From Linyphia triangularis (lineage: Eukaryota; Arthropoda; Arachnida; Araneae; Linyphiidae), in assembly GCA_963978545.1 (NCBI GenBank), contig OZ021727.1:21669943-21733942 (forward strand): DNA of 64,000 nucleotides, written 5' to 3'. Every line of letters begins with the position of its first letter. Position 1 is the first letter of the stretch. A model generated the notes under the pieces. That model did not search any database. It saw only the letters and a list, made by a program, of their open reading frames with translations, and was not told the DNA's origin. Made by a program: the position numbers and the translations under genes. Below, piece after piece: positions 13,240 through 24,649 of this stretch.

Positions 13240-13745
13240 TATCCACTCCGTGTTTGGTGCACATTTATCCGTACTTAAATATCATAAAAATAATGAATTT
13301 AGGCCAATGAAAAATGAACTTCATTAAACTGAACCGCACGCACGTAACTCGGCCATAAAGCGCTACAAAGAAGCCATTTTACGCATTATATCAACTCGAA
13401 GAATGCTCTTTCAGTGCTACTACTGCTAAGATGGAAGCCAAATTGCCTTTCGAATTAGTGAACGGAACATTATTTTATATACCACACGTGTTGAACGCGA
13501 AACCGCCATTTATCACTTTCCATTCGGAGTAAAACGAAGAAAAATCGGATTTGGCGAGGAACGGAAATAAATTGAAACCGGGCCCTGAACAATTAATCTG
13601 AGGCTGATCTTTTAAGTTTTCCGCTTTTCTGGGACGATCCAAGAAAAGTTTCGTGATAATTTTATAACCGGGGAGTTATATCGAAATATCGTTGGGGTTT
13701 AGAACTTTCTGGTTTTCTTCCCCGGTTGTTTTATATAATGTTTAT
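13240..13745. other. GC-richer conserved block, copy 1
   Basis: This block stands out from its 70%-plus AT surroundings by many CG dinucleotides and G/C-rich words such as CCGGGCCCTGAAC and CCGGGGAGTT. It is almost unchanged in copy 2 (about 32570-33070). It includes a 33-codon open frame (13431-13532) that begins MEAKLPFELV. There is no obvious transposon similarity. It could be an untranslated exon, a regulatory region or simply a less-decayed stretch. Confidence 0.4.
13431..13532 (+). CDS. Possible 33-codon small ORF, copy 1
   Basis: ATG at 13431 to TAA at 13530-13532. The frame reads MEAKLPFELVNGTLFYIPHV and continues for 13 more residues. It is identical in copy 2 (32763-32864), but the whole block is highly similar there, so this is weak evidence of selection. 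No splice sites or domain recognised. Function unknown; it may not be translated. Confidence 0.15.
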   Translation: MEAKLPFELVNGTLFYIPHVLNAKPPFITFHSE

Positions 13746-15794
13746 ACCCTTTTGATAAACGAAAGGAAGTAAATTTATGACTGTGAATTGAATTTATTAT
13801 CTAGAGCTCTTTTCCTTAAGACATAGTTGTGGTAAATGGTGCGATGTATTTTATAACATCGGGATGATATTGCGAATTAAACTGAAAAGTGTTTCGCCAA
13901 CATCTTTAATATCGAAAGATTACTTTCCTTGAGGAATTTTAGATCCGTCTTTTTAATTTATTTGAAAGTTTGCTCTTTCACGAACCCAAGAAAATATTTT
14001 ACGTTTTTCATACTACTGAAAATTGCAATTTTAAATTAAAACATTTTTTTTGTGTATTGTTTTTTAAATTATTAATGATTTCTTTTATAATGAAGTTAAC
14101 TATCAAAAAAATATATTGCTTATGTCATTGTTACTTGAAATAACAATGAACTTTTAGACTGTAGAAGAATTCTGAAAGAAAAAAGCAATCGTTGTTAAAG
14201 GAAGTTAAGACAAGATTATGTAATTTAAACAATTCTTTAGGAACTAGTTTTTATGAGTTAATTGATGAGAGTGATTTGTTTCATGATTTGTATACTTGTA
14301 CAGTTGATAAAATAATCGAAGCATCAGCGAAACTCGAGGAATTTATTACCAATTGTACTCATTTAATAATATTTCAGTTTCTGAGCCCACAAGTGCAAAA
14401 ACTAAAAGTTATGCCCACATTTTGGGGGAATTTAGATAACTGGTTAACTTTCAATGAAACCTTTATTTAGGATATTCATACCAATATAATACTGATGTGC
14501 AAATGTGTAAGTAGTTTGCCGTATCTGTGAAATTGGAATCTGCAAAATCGATTAATGGTTTTCCAGTGTCAAGAAATCATTATAAGCAAGCAAGAGATAT
14601 TGTAATGTCTAGATATGATAATTTAAGAATTCTTTCATATAATCATTTGAATAAAGTAGTCTATATTTAAAGTATTTAAAAAAGAGCATAATTAAAATTT
14701 ATTCTGAAAATCCATAACACATGTATATAGTCGGGGTGGAATTTAAATACAATTTTGAGATGAATTCTCTGGTGGATCCGATTCTTCTCTATGTTATTCA
14801 AAACAAACTGGATGAGTTTGCGAACCCAATGGGAATTAACACTGGATAGCCAGTCATTTCCTAAATTCTGTGATTTGACTTGTTTCTTGTAAAAAAAAAA
14901 AAAAAAAACTTGAAGTATTCAAAATGTTAGAGATTCAAATATCAGAGACGTGAAAACTAGTAGTATTGACCCATCCTAAGTGAAATGTGGTAAACAGTAT
15001 TGTCGTAGACAATTAAATCATTAAGTAGCAAAACGTGTGCTTTCTTTGTTGTTTTACATCGGATTCATAAATGTGTGGATTTCTAAAAAGTGTCAGTTGA
15101 TTAACGATGGGATTTTGTAAAATATAATAAACTTTGTACTAATTGCTTTCGCAATAACCGTTTGGCTAATTATTATTTTATCAGTGTTAGATGCATGCAC
15201 TGTTTAAAAAAAACAACATTATCTCTTGCTTCATAAAAAAAAAAAACTAATTAGGAGTTTACTGTACTCCAATCAAAGGTTGCTGAAGCAATAAGTTTAA
15301 CTAATCACTCTATAAATTAAGTATTGTTAAGTATAGCTTTCATTCGTATAAAATTGTAGTCGGTGGATTAATTAACTTTCGAGCTTTAATTGCCATTGGT
15401 TTACAAAGAAGTCTATCGTCATTGGCCTTTTGCAAACCTCTTCAATTGCCATCTAACGAGGATAGTCACACTTTCCAAGATATAAACATCGATAAAACTT
15501 TTTTTAAACGAAGTTATCGTAGAAGCTAAAAAAACACTTCAATAGTGAACAGTTCGAGATTAATGCACTCTTTGTAGAACTTTGAGGCCTCATCTAGATG
15601 GACTAAATCTGACAGTTTCAAAATTCTATTAAACTAATTGGAAGGCTGGGACATCTTGGACTTCTAATAATTGCTCTGTGCCTTATTTGTTTGGAACTTC
15701 CGTCAGTCTACATCTTCCATATTTAGGTACTTAATACAGACAAATACGTTTTGTAATTTTGAGCACCTAGAAGAATACGAGATCAATATCTTCT
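13746..15794. other. Gene-free DNA, includes the empty Gypsy target site
   Basis: The sequence AAAAAAATATATTGC near 14105-14119 is the unoccupied form of the site where the 33446-39549 element inserted in copy 2. The rest is AT-rich without support for a gene. An open frame of 92 codons at 14192-14470 is broken in copy 2 and has no domain I recognise. Confidence 0.7.
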
Positions 15795-15985
15795 AGTGTA
15801 AACCCCTCTCTCCAACACCACCACACCAACGAGAAGACATTGAGGCCACGACAGATTTAATGTGCACCAGCCCCACTTTAAGTACACACCGATCTTCGGT
15901 GGCCGTTACAGGATCGAACCCACAACCCTCCGTTCATGGGCTCGATACATTGACCTCCAGGTTAGTGGTGCCCGCTTCTTGAAAA
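15795..15985 (-). mobile_element. tRNA-derived SINE, copy 1
   Basis: Read on the minus strand, it has a Pol III A-box-like stretch (CACTAACCTGGAGG), then a B box in GGGTTGTGGGTTCGATCC, then a body with CACATTAAATCTGTCGTGGC and TCGTTGGTGTGGTGG. The same body occurs at 41235, 54085 and 58729, so it is a dispersed family. Boundaries are approximate because the tail is not sharply defined. Confidence 0.8.
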
Positions 15986-16084
15986 GTTTCAATCTCTTCG
16001 GTTAATCTTTTCCATCTCTGTGAGTGCTGGGAGCATTACATTTATAACCATTGACCCTCGGGACATGTCCATGTTCAGTGTGTC

Positions 16085-16225
16085 AGATTATTATAAATAT
16101 ATATGTGACCTAGTTAAAATAATTATTTTACCATATAACTTAGTCACTAACTAATATTATGTATAAACACGATTACTACATTCATCATATTTTTGCAATT
16201 CTCATCTGTTTACGAGTATAAACCA
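16085..16225. repeat. Interspersed repeat related to the 222-bp array
   Basis: The stretch TGACCTAGTTAAAATAATTA through GTTTACGAGTATAAA follows the order of motifs in the 222-bp units (GACCCAGTTAAACTAATTG ... TTAGCACCAACTA ... GTTTACGAGTAGAAA) at reduced identity. The duplicate is at 41525-41665. This shows the array unit is made partly from a dispersed repeat. Confidence 0.6.
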
Positions 16226-16397
16226 AAGAAAGGTATGCCCTACGCGTTTGCTTTGGAGAATTGCCCTTGGTATCGTGGTTAAGTTGAGTTAAGTTAATGA
16301 AAGCTCGCAATATCTACTATTACTTATGATTACATATGGTAACAATAGTAAAACTTTTTAAAGTAAAAAAATGAAGAGTAATTCGACCTTATGACAA

Positions 16398-16846
16398 TGT
16401 TATGAATTTTTCCACAGAGGCAATGATGGCACAGTTTTTACGGTATAAAAATATTTATTCTCCTTCAAGAGCTCCCAAAAGTTATTCAAAGAACAGTGCA
16501 ATTACTATTAATCTTCAATACAAGCTTCAATAAGAACAGCTCCAAATTCAGCGATTATACAAGCTCACTCCAATAGGTAAACAAAGAGTTCAGCTTTCAT
16601 CGGGATCCGAAGTCACACTGAAAACTTTCCCGTTCTCCAGTCTTATTTATACAGGCGCGAGAGAACATTCTCGAAATATTCAGCCAATTTGTCGAAAAAG
16701 AAACATCTCTACATTTCTGGATTGCTTTAGGTGTTGCCACCTTTTTCTAACTTGTATTATCGCTGGTAATAAATGAAATAAGTTAAAATAAATTACAATA
16801 GAATTTTAAAATAATACGTCACTATATACAGACAATTTGTGCAATA
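16398..16846 (-). repeat. 3' LTR of the old Gypsy element
   Basis: Starts TGTTATGAATTTTTCC and ends GTGCAATA (normally GTGCAACA). The polypurine tract (AAGAAGGGGGAAA on the minus strand) follows directly at 16847-16859. Confidence 0.85.
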
Positions 16847-16857
16847 TTTCCCCCTTC

Positions 16858-17089
16858 TTAAAGACTGCACGTCCCGGGAAGTGAATTCCTTAAGAGGAAA
16901 GGCCGTTCTATCACTTCTACCATAATATGGGGCTAGCCTTTTGTAATGTACAACTCTAGGTTTACAGGAAGGTGTCCGTTGAATCATTGCCACGACGTCG
17001 TTGATCTTCTTAAGGATCCCATACGGCCCTTTCCAGTTCGTCTGGAGCTTAGAGGAGAGTCCTTTCCCACGTTTAGGATTACATAACCA
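16858..17089 (-). pseudogene. Integrase C-terminal fragment, old Gypsy element
   Basis: On the minus strand this reads as the end of pol. It contains NPKRGKGLSSKLQTNWKGPY, which is the GPY/F-type module of chromodomain-less Gypsy integrases, then CKPRVVHYKRLAPYY and an Arg-rich end. The last part lines up with the frame that is shifted in the younger element, so this old copy shows where the younger one was damaged. Confidence 0.8.
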
Positions 17090-17484
17090 TGTCGTGTCGT
17101 TTTCTCTGTATAAAGTTCGAAATAAAGTCCGCAAAATTGTAGAGGTCAAGATTCTTTTTATTTACATTCAGACACCGTTTTTTTTTTTAAAGTATGAATG
17201 TGCAAGTATTAATATAACTTAACGCTTTACTACATGAAAAATGCTATATCTCAATTCCGTCCGCAGCAGCCAGGCACGAGCAAAACAACCACTCCAACAC
17301 ACTTTCCGAAAATGTATCTCCTCTTTTCAGTGCAGCAGTCTTTCTAATATACAACCATCCCATAGAACACACCTTTCAAAAAATGTCTTCTCTTAGCTTC
17401 TGTGCAGCAGTCTTACTGATTTATAACCATCTCATGGTCCAACCAACCTAGCCTAATCTGACTGGCCGTGCCTGGTGCCACAAC
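17090..17484. mobile_element. Unidentified 395-bp insertion inside integrase
   Basis: The integrase reading is interrupted here and resumes at 17485-17497. Flanks are near-identical direct repeats, ATTACATAACCA on the left and ATTACAACAACCA on the right, where the intact relative has one ATTCCATAACCA. The insert has two imperfect 60-bp units (about 17295-17370 and 17371-17440) sharing GTGCAGCAGTCTT and ATAACCATC. It has no coding capacity. It may be a retroposon or a short non-autonomous element of unknown family. Confidence 0.65.
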
Positions 17485-17485
17485 A

Positions 17486-17767
17486 TTACAACAACCACAC
17501 CTTGTCACCTTCCTGGAATGAAAGGTCCGTGGCCTTGGCATCGTACCGGATCTGCATGCGCTCCGTCATGATGTTGATTCTCTCTCTGGCGAACCGATCT
17601 ACGGCTTCCAAACGTGCCTGGAGATCATCTAGATACTGGACAGGTGAGGAAGGAGTGTCCGGTGGTCGTCCAAAGAGGAGGTCGCAGGGTAGTCTAAGAT
17701 CTCTTCCGAAAATCATTTGGGATGGTGTAAATCCGGTAGTCTCGTGAGTAGCACTTCTGTAGGCCAA
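17486..17767 (-). pseudogene. Integrase middle fragment, old Gypsy element
   Basis: The translated text matches residues about 343-432 of the younger element's integrase frame, beginning YRSATHETTG and ending QEGDKVWL. The catalytic D,D,E part upstream is missing. Upstream sequence to about 17930 is not recognisable as pol. Confidence 0.85.
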
Positions 17768-18209
17768 AAGAAGCGGTGAAAGTTTCTGATCCCCATCTTG
17801 CTGGTTACATGATTTTGAGATTGGTTGTTGATAAGAGAATGCGGGTGTTCCAGATTTAAACTCCGTTTTAGATGAACGTTGTCTGCTCTCCGGACATGAA
17901 CTTCCTTAAAGAGCGTTCCCTTTCCCATTCAACCGAACATCATCTTCAGTAAGATTTTCTGTGATTGCGTCGGAATCATCCGCGGGGAAACTGATAGATA
18001 CCGGGACCTCCGTTCGATGCTTGTAACAGGAGCACGGATGCCGATTCTCTATTCACTAACGTTGTCCATTCCCACACGAACCACTTCCTGGAAGGGTTTC
18101 ATCAACGTTGCTTTCTTCGGTTCTCTTTCCGGGGCTGGAGAGGTGCTTTTCATAGATGTGGACTCTTCAGCATTGTCTATGATATTGTCTTCATGAGCCA
18201 TAATCCGAT

Positions 18210-18731
18210 ATACTCATAGCTCTTTCATGTCTAGATCGTACAAAGGAGCTTCGCCTCTCCATGTTTGCAGCTTGCTTTTATCAAAATTCAACGTAATTTC
18301 ATTTTTCTTCAAAAAGTCTAGTCCAAGAATGCACGGATCTACAATTTCGGCAACATAAACGGTGTGCTTGTAGGTGTTAAATACAAAGGCAATGCCCACT
18401 TCCAATTTCCAGCGCACGGAGATACCGCCGCCAGACACAGTTTGTAGCGAAACAGAGGGCTCTGTGTAGAGGAGTCGGCTGTTCAGGCGACGAGCCACGT
18501 CCTTCCTTACGATCGTTACGTTTCCACGACGATTAGACGACATGGAGTTTCGTTGATCTTCCCCTTCACCAATAAAACCCGGTTTCCTTCTTGAAGGGAT
18601 GAAACGTGGAAACGGCTGGTCTGGGCTTCACCTGTTCTACATTGCAGCTTCTGCCCTGCGAGATGGCATCTTCTTAGATTCAATTGTTGAGATTCCGCGG
18701 TAATCTTATCCCTTCTCTTTTTCAAAACCAT
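18210..18731 (-). pseudogene. Protease fragment, old Gypsy element
   Basis: Matches the protease region of the younger element (ARRLNSR, VAEIVDPCILGLDFLKKNEI). The catalytic Asp-Ser-Gly stretch is destroyed by a frameshift at about 18535: the upstream frame ends in PCRLIVVET and the downstream frame resumes in NVTIVRKDVARRL. The RT that should follow is deleted. Confidence 0.85.
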
Positions 18732-19983
18732 CAGTTACGTCGTAGATGCCCTTCCCGTTTGCAGTGCCAGCAAATGACTCCGGTCTTTCGATCCCTGGCT
18801 CCGGGAAAGCATCTCATCACTCTATCAATTTTGCTTTCCAGTTCTCGAAGCTTACTGATGACAAGGTCAGAAGAATCTTCGGCCGATGCTCCACGCACAT
18901 ATCGTCGGTCTTTTCTTGACGAATTCTGTGCCGCCTCTACTCGCATGGCGTACACGAGAGCACTCTTGAGATCTTTACAGTCCGACATTCTAACGGCTTG
19001 GGAGATGTCAACGTCCTTCAGGCCATCCACAAAATATTGTTGGGATAAATTATCCCTCACATTCGCAGGGCAATTCGGGAAAGCTAGCAGTGACAATCTT
19101 TCAATATCCGAGGCGAACTCCTGGAGTGTTTCTCCGTTCTTCTGCTGCCTTGTTCTGAGTTGTAGCCAGCTATAATCTTTCAGATATTGTTCACCGATCC
19201 GCAACTCCAGAGCAGATGTTGATGCAGCTAAATCTTCTCTTTTGTCCTTTGGAAGTATTTGTAGGATGTCAGCAGCTTCTTCGCGAAGTGACACCGCTAA
19301 ATGAAATGCCTTCGTAGGATCGTCCCATCCATTAGCAAACGCAATCATAGAGTGCCAAGACGATCTCCCATCAAAAGTGACCACTTTGATGTTGGAACGT
19401 GGCGCAATAAAGGGAGTGGAAACATTATCCCAATTAGGCGTTGCAATGGTCACAACTTCGCGAGTTTCTATTTTCCGTAGTCTTTTTTCTCCAGCATCTA
19501 TGAATTTTCCCTGCTCTTCTTTGATAGTGGAAACCTTTTCTTCCATTTTGTTTCTTTCCGCAATGAGAACGTCTTCCTTCACAGATTGCAGGACTGATGA
19601 TGTTGTCTCCATAGTAGTAGATTCTACCATTGAGGCTAGCTCGGTTTTCATTTCTTCTCTGATTTTGACTAAGGCTGCGGATGTGGACTTTCACTTATCG
19701 GCCAAAGCGTTCATGTCAGATGACGTTGCGTTTTGCAAAGCTTTAATGTCTGATGATGTCGCTTCTGACCGGTGGCGATTGCAGCGGCGAGTTCGGCATT
19801 AGTTGTTTCTTAGCGGGCTTGACCTGCGGCAATCGTAGCGACGAGTTCAGCGTTCTATGATTCTTGGCGGGCTTGACCGGCAGCAATTGTAGAGGCGGTG
19901 GTTTCTTGGCATGTTTTAATTACGGCAATCATTTCCATTAATTGCTTCATTTGGTCTTCTAATATTCTATTAGTTGTCGGCAT
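18730..19983 (-). pseudogene. gag pseudogene, old Gypsy element
   Basis: The reading starts at an ATG at 19981-19983 (MPTTN...), as in the younger gag (MPTTRG). It passes through the Ala/Gln-rich repeat region with frame breaks and has a long open stretch of 306 codons from 19651 to 18731. The zinc knuckle CWHCKREGHLRRN loses its last cysteine and runs into a stop, where the younger copy has CWLCNREGHFRRDC. A deletion near 19350 removes the WRVYQTQFEM segment found in the younger copy. Confidence 0.85.
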
Positions 19984-20015
19984 TCAAGCTGATAAGACTC
20001 CACTTCTCACACCAC

Positions 20016-20480
20016 TGTTATGAAATTTTCCACTGAGGCAATGATGGCACAGTTTTTACGGTATAAAAATATTTATTCTCTCTTCAAGAGCTCACAAAAG
20101 TTATTCGAAGAACAGTCACTATCAAGCTTCCATACAAGCTTTAAAAAAAAAAAAAAAAAAAAAAAAAATCGAATACAACGATTATACAAGCTCACTCCAA
20201 TAGGTAAACAAAGCGTTCAGCTTCCATCGGGATCCGAAGTCACACTGAAAATTTTCCCGATCTCCGGTCTTATTTATACCTGGCGCGTGAGTACATTCTC
20301 GAAACATCCACCCAACTCGAAGAAACATCTCGAAATTTCTGGATTGCTTTAGGTGTTGCCACCTTTTTCTAACTTGTATTATATCTGTTAATAAATGAAA
20401 TAAGATAAAATAAATTACAATAGAATTTTAAAATAATACGTCACTAATATTTACACTATATACAGACAATTTGTGCAACA
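20016..20480 (-). repeat. 5' LTR of the old Gypsy element
   Basis: Starts TGTTATGAAATTTTCC and ends GTGCAACA. Inside it carries a long poly(A) interruption (26 A) where the other LTRs have AGCAAAAACAAC-like text. It is nearly identical to the LTR at 1-421. The primer-binding site next to it (19999-20014) is a degraded form of the tRNA-Leu site. Confidence 0.85.
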
Positions 20481-21114
20481 GTATCCTATACGTTTGGGAA
20501 TTTTTATCTGTGAACATAGCTATTACTCTTAATTTTACATGATAACCTAATTATTTTGGGATTCTATCTTTGCAAGTAGCACATGATGTGCAGTGGCTTC
20601 TAAAAGTTTTGAAACAGTTACAAAATTTTAGAAAAAGTACTAAAGCCTGAAATTGAATTCGAATATTAATTCCTATATTTTTTTATAGAATCCGTTTTTT
20701 CTAATTCTGATTGAAACCTAATACTTTTTTTTAAAAAAAGTATTGAATTGTTTCTATGAATTCATATTTTTATAACAATACAAATTCATAGATGTAAAGA
20801 AAAAATATGTTCGTACGTCGTCGTTATTGTTTGTTCGTTTGTCGTAATGTAAATAAGTGTTCGTTTACTGCAATATTTTCCGATAAATTCATTAATAGAA
20901 TTATTTTACGACCCTTTTTTTTTTTAATTTTTGCATTGTGGAAATGTGAAGAAAAAAAAAATCGATTTTCTGTAACATTTGCTTTCTCAATGCTTTTTAA
21001 CTCATTTATACTTAAAATGACTTGTAGTCGTAAAGAAATAATAAACAGCATTTTAAAATTGATTTAATATTTCATGCTAATAGTGGTAAATTCATTCGAT
21101 GTATTGATAATATG

Positions 21115-21287
21115 CAGTCAAGCCTTATTAACGTGAATCACTTAACACGAAATCCCGTTTAACACGAAGTAAAAGCTGTTCTCCGTACTTTAAACTTAAC
21201 GTTAATTTATTCTTGTAACATGTAATTCGGTTAAAGCTAACAATTTCGGTGGCCCCATTGACTTCGTGTTAACGGAGTTTTATCCCA
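21115..21287. mobile_element. pogo/Tigger-like MITE remnant, copy 2
   Basis: This is the duplicate of the element at 1058-1230 and is virtually identical to it, so it was present before the 20-kb duplication. Confidence 0.5.
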
Positions 21288-24267
21288 TTCAACGACTCAG
21301 TTTGTAATATAACTTTTTAAAGTGTGATGGCTCAATCTCCAACTTCTCGTTGCATTTCACAACAACGTCATACAGTTTTGATTTTACTCGATGATCTGGG
21401 GTTACTTTCCCTTTCACTGTGCAAACTTCCCCTCTCTCTTACCTGGCACATATCCCACAGCATTGTCTCCATATGTTTCCCTTGCATATTTGTGAAAAAA
21501 AATGCAAATAAATATCAAGGATTTTAAAGCCATATCGGTATAATTATTTTTGCAGTTAAAACTTTTACAGGATTTATGAAAATTGCAAGCAAAATAATCC
21601 TTTTTTTGTTATTATTATTATCCTATATTGAAATAAATATTACATTAACTATGTAATGGCAGAAGCTATATTTACATAGCCAGTAAATAAAACAACAACT
21701 ATAAGGTTGTCTATGCTTGTGATCTTGAGTATATATAATTTATTAAAGTGTCTAATGCAAAATTAAAACACATCTACTTTTATATAGCACAGTCAGGGAA
21801 TGAAATAAATATGAGTAAGAAATAGAAGCTTTTCAAGTTAATAAGAGTTAGTCCTTGCTGATTGTGTGGTGTATGCAAACATGGATCTAGTGTTCTTACT
21901 AAACTAAAATGATTTAAAAAAGTAGGTCAAAGTCAAAGAACATAGAACAAGCTTTTTAATTGAATATATAGTGTAATTGAATATATAAACATAATTAATT
22001 CTCAATGACTTCTATTATGCCTTAACTATTTGAAAGAATTTGTCGTTGGTAAGGTTCTATTTTCTTTTCTTGGTAATAAATGTCGTCGACTTTGTGGATG
22101 ACATATATGTAAAGTTGTTCACAAATATATATTCGTAGCAAGTGTAATTGAAAACGTGAAGGTAAAATTTCTAGGAATGTAAATTGATCTGGAGTGAAAA
22201 ACAATGCTTTCAATAAAAAATAAATTACTATATTCCATATTAGGGTAAACTTTTTTTCATTCTTTTGGATTTTCATGGCATAACTCTGGTGGGAATTTGT
22301 ACCAAGAGTTGTTTACATTGCACTAAGTTACAGCAATATAGACATTTCACTTACTAATAAAAATGTGGTAACTGCTACCATTTGAATACATCAATTTGAA
22401 AATTTGCGTTTAAATATAATACTGGATACAACTGCACTATTTAAAACTAGTGTGTTGATAACTTTTTTAGGGGTGAAGAGATGTTTAAAAACTTTGTTTT
22501 CAAAAATTGCCAAGTGTCATAAGAGCAGTAGCAACAAATAATTGATGAACAAGGAAAAAGTCATTTGATTCTTATACAAAAATAAAATGAGTTTGTATAA
22601 GAATGACTTAAAAATTCATTTGATTCTTATGCAAGAATCAAATGAATTTGCATAAAAATGAATGAGTCATTTCGAACGCCTAAAATGTAGTTAAAAAATT
22701 GTCGAGTTGTCATTGCAATGTTCTTATAGTCTATGAATATTCTTGAGTTTAATTGGATAAAATGATATTTGAAAATAAAAACATACAATAAAATGGATTA
22801 TTTTCAATCAAATTAAAAACAAATGTAAAACTGTTTGCAAAATGTATACGTACCATTTGGTTTTCACAACACGAATTTCAGCTCTTATGAAATCGGATTC
22901 ATTTACAAGAACAAGAAGCCAAGAAGTCAGTAAGGTATCAAGTGAATCAGCAAGTGAATCTATTTTTGGCAAGTTGTCGGATTGCCCCTTTTCAAATACA
23001 GGTAAAATAGGCATTCATTTCTAAAGAAATAATTAATCAAATGCTTTGTGTGTGCTGATAATATATAAAAAAAATAACGTAGCACGAAGCACTTGATAAG
23101 TATACGTAGGTAAATAAGCAAATGGTATTTTAAGGAAAAACTTGGAAGGTGACATCAAATCTAACCAGCCAATAATGGAGCAATTTGGGGTTACGTCATG
23201 ATCCCACTGTTTTGCCCGTTTTTCTTCTTTCGATACTAAATGAAATAAACTTCAATCGCAACATACCGTACATATTTGGAATTAGCTTTGCTTTTTTTTG
23301 TTGTTGTTGTTATTAAAATGTATAGTTTTTGCCCATTTTTAAAAAATACGTAACTTTTTCATTGCACATAAAATTTGGCAATTAATATAAAGGATATATA
23401 TACTAGAACCTTTGTTTATTTGGGTCATATTTTTAAATAAGTTCATTTCAATTAATCTTTTTTATTAATAATTTTTCTGAATGGGACTTTTATTACAGAG
23501 TTTACACCAATTTTTTTTATTACAAGATTTATACTCTCACCAATATCATCTTCTGCAGCAGGCGAACATTGCATAGTTGAAATTATCAAATCATTCAATT
23601 GAAATCCAACACTGCGCATCACAACATTCCTCATCTTCATGTTGTACCATTTTTGTAGGGGATTTTAAGAGTTTTTTTTTTTTTTATAGAAACACTACAG
23701 GATGACATTTCTAGAAAACTAGTTGGATATATCGTCAATATATGAGTTACTGGAAATAATATTGGTTGTATTTTTCGGTTTGTATATTTATTCCAAGAGA
23801 TGCAATTTTTATCTTAAAGAGCCGCACTGCAAAAAGCCTATAATTTCAGGAAAAAGTCCGCTTGATCGAATAAGTGAGTGAAGGTTATACTTTTTCAAAC
23901 GACTCATAATCTTATTTGGGGAGTGCGTTAAAAATACTCAAATAACTTACCGAACTTGGAAAGAGTGATTTCGCAAGTGTTACGTATAATATTTTTTTAT
24001 AATCACGCGCACAATTTTTCATACACATATACATATATGAATATTAGCAACATCAGCTAATGAATCTCTTTTGAAAACATGTCATATCTCTACCAATTTA
24101 TACACGATATAAATTTGATTCTGAGCAGTGGGATAAAGTAATTTATCGCACTAGTGCGATACAGTTACTTTACCACACTCCTCGAGATAAATACTTTTGG
24201 CATGATTTCTGAATAAAAAAAGTTTAATTTTTTGAGTGTTATTATAAAAAGATATTTATTTTTAATC

Positions 24268-24649
24268 CCCCGACACACTGGACAAGGGTGTTTGCATGTG
24301 TCTTCAGTAGGACAAATCCATCGGTCAGTATCTATTCGACTCTGACCAATCCGGACCATTATAGACTGGCCGTTGCTACGAATCTTGGCCAATCTCACCC
24401 AGTCCTGGGAAAATTAAGCTGGAAGTTTGAAATGTTGATACTAAGTTTTAAAATGTAAATACAGGTAGGAGGGGTAAAAAATATGTTTTGTGATGGTTTA
24501 GACATGCTTATTTATTACTATTTATATATATATATATATTTTTTTTTTTAATTGCTTATTTTGAACGATGCTCGATATTCGGAATGGACTGGCCAATCTT
24601 CCCAGAACCCCTGTTGCCGACATTGGCCAATACCTTTGTGCTACCTGGG
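24268..24649. mobile_element. TGGCCAA-type MITE, copy in duplication 2
   Basis: This is the duplicate of 4249-4613, ending in GTGCTACCTGGG at 24649. Sequence differs from copy 1 at many positions, in line with the lower identity of this part of the duplication. It contains its own (AT)n tract near 24524-24540. Confidence 0.7.

Larger units (their letters stand above)
1..16397. repeat. Segmental duplication, copy 1
   Basis: Everything from position 1 to 16397 recurs in the same orientation from 20058 to 41837, starting at an offset of about 20057. The first 421 bases are the end of a Gypsy LTR and the unique part starts at 422. Identity is very high (a handful of substitutions) over 422-3050 and most of 10860-13850. 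It is clearly lower, with many indels, over 3100-10860 and 13900-16397. The copy ends exactly where the LTR of the 16398-20480 element begins. No convincing host gene was seen inside. Confidence 0.95.
16398..20480 (-). mobile_element. Old, broken Gypsy-family LTR retrotransposon at the duplication junction
   Basis: Two LTRs (16398-16846 and 20016-20480) flank remains of gag, protease and the integrase C-terminal half on the minus strand. RT, RNase H and the first half of integrase are deleted between about 17800 and 17930. The LTRs differ at many positions and by several indels, so this is an older insertion than the 33446-39549 element of the same family. A foreign 395-bp segment interrupts the integrase part. 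No matching target duplication flanks it: the left neighbour is ATGACAA and the right neighbour GTATCC. Confidence 0.9.

Noticed and set aside
15900..15935. tRNA gene suggested by GGTTCGATCC
   Set aside because: The B box belongs to a dispersed SINE; no cloverleaf with paired acceptor stem is present and the body matches other SINE copies.
16398..20480. Simple LTR-LTR unequal crossover as the cause of the duplication
   Set aside because: That would leave an LTR at the right end of copy 2 near 41837, and none is there.
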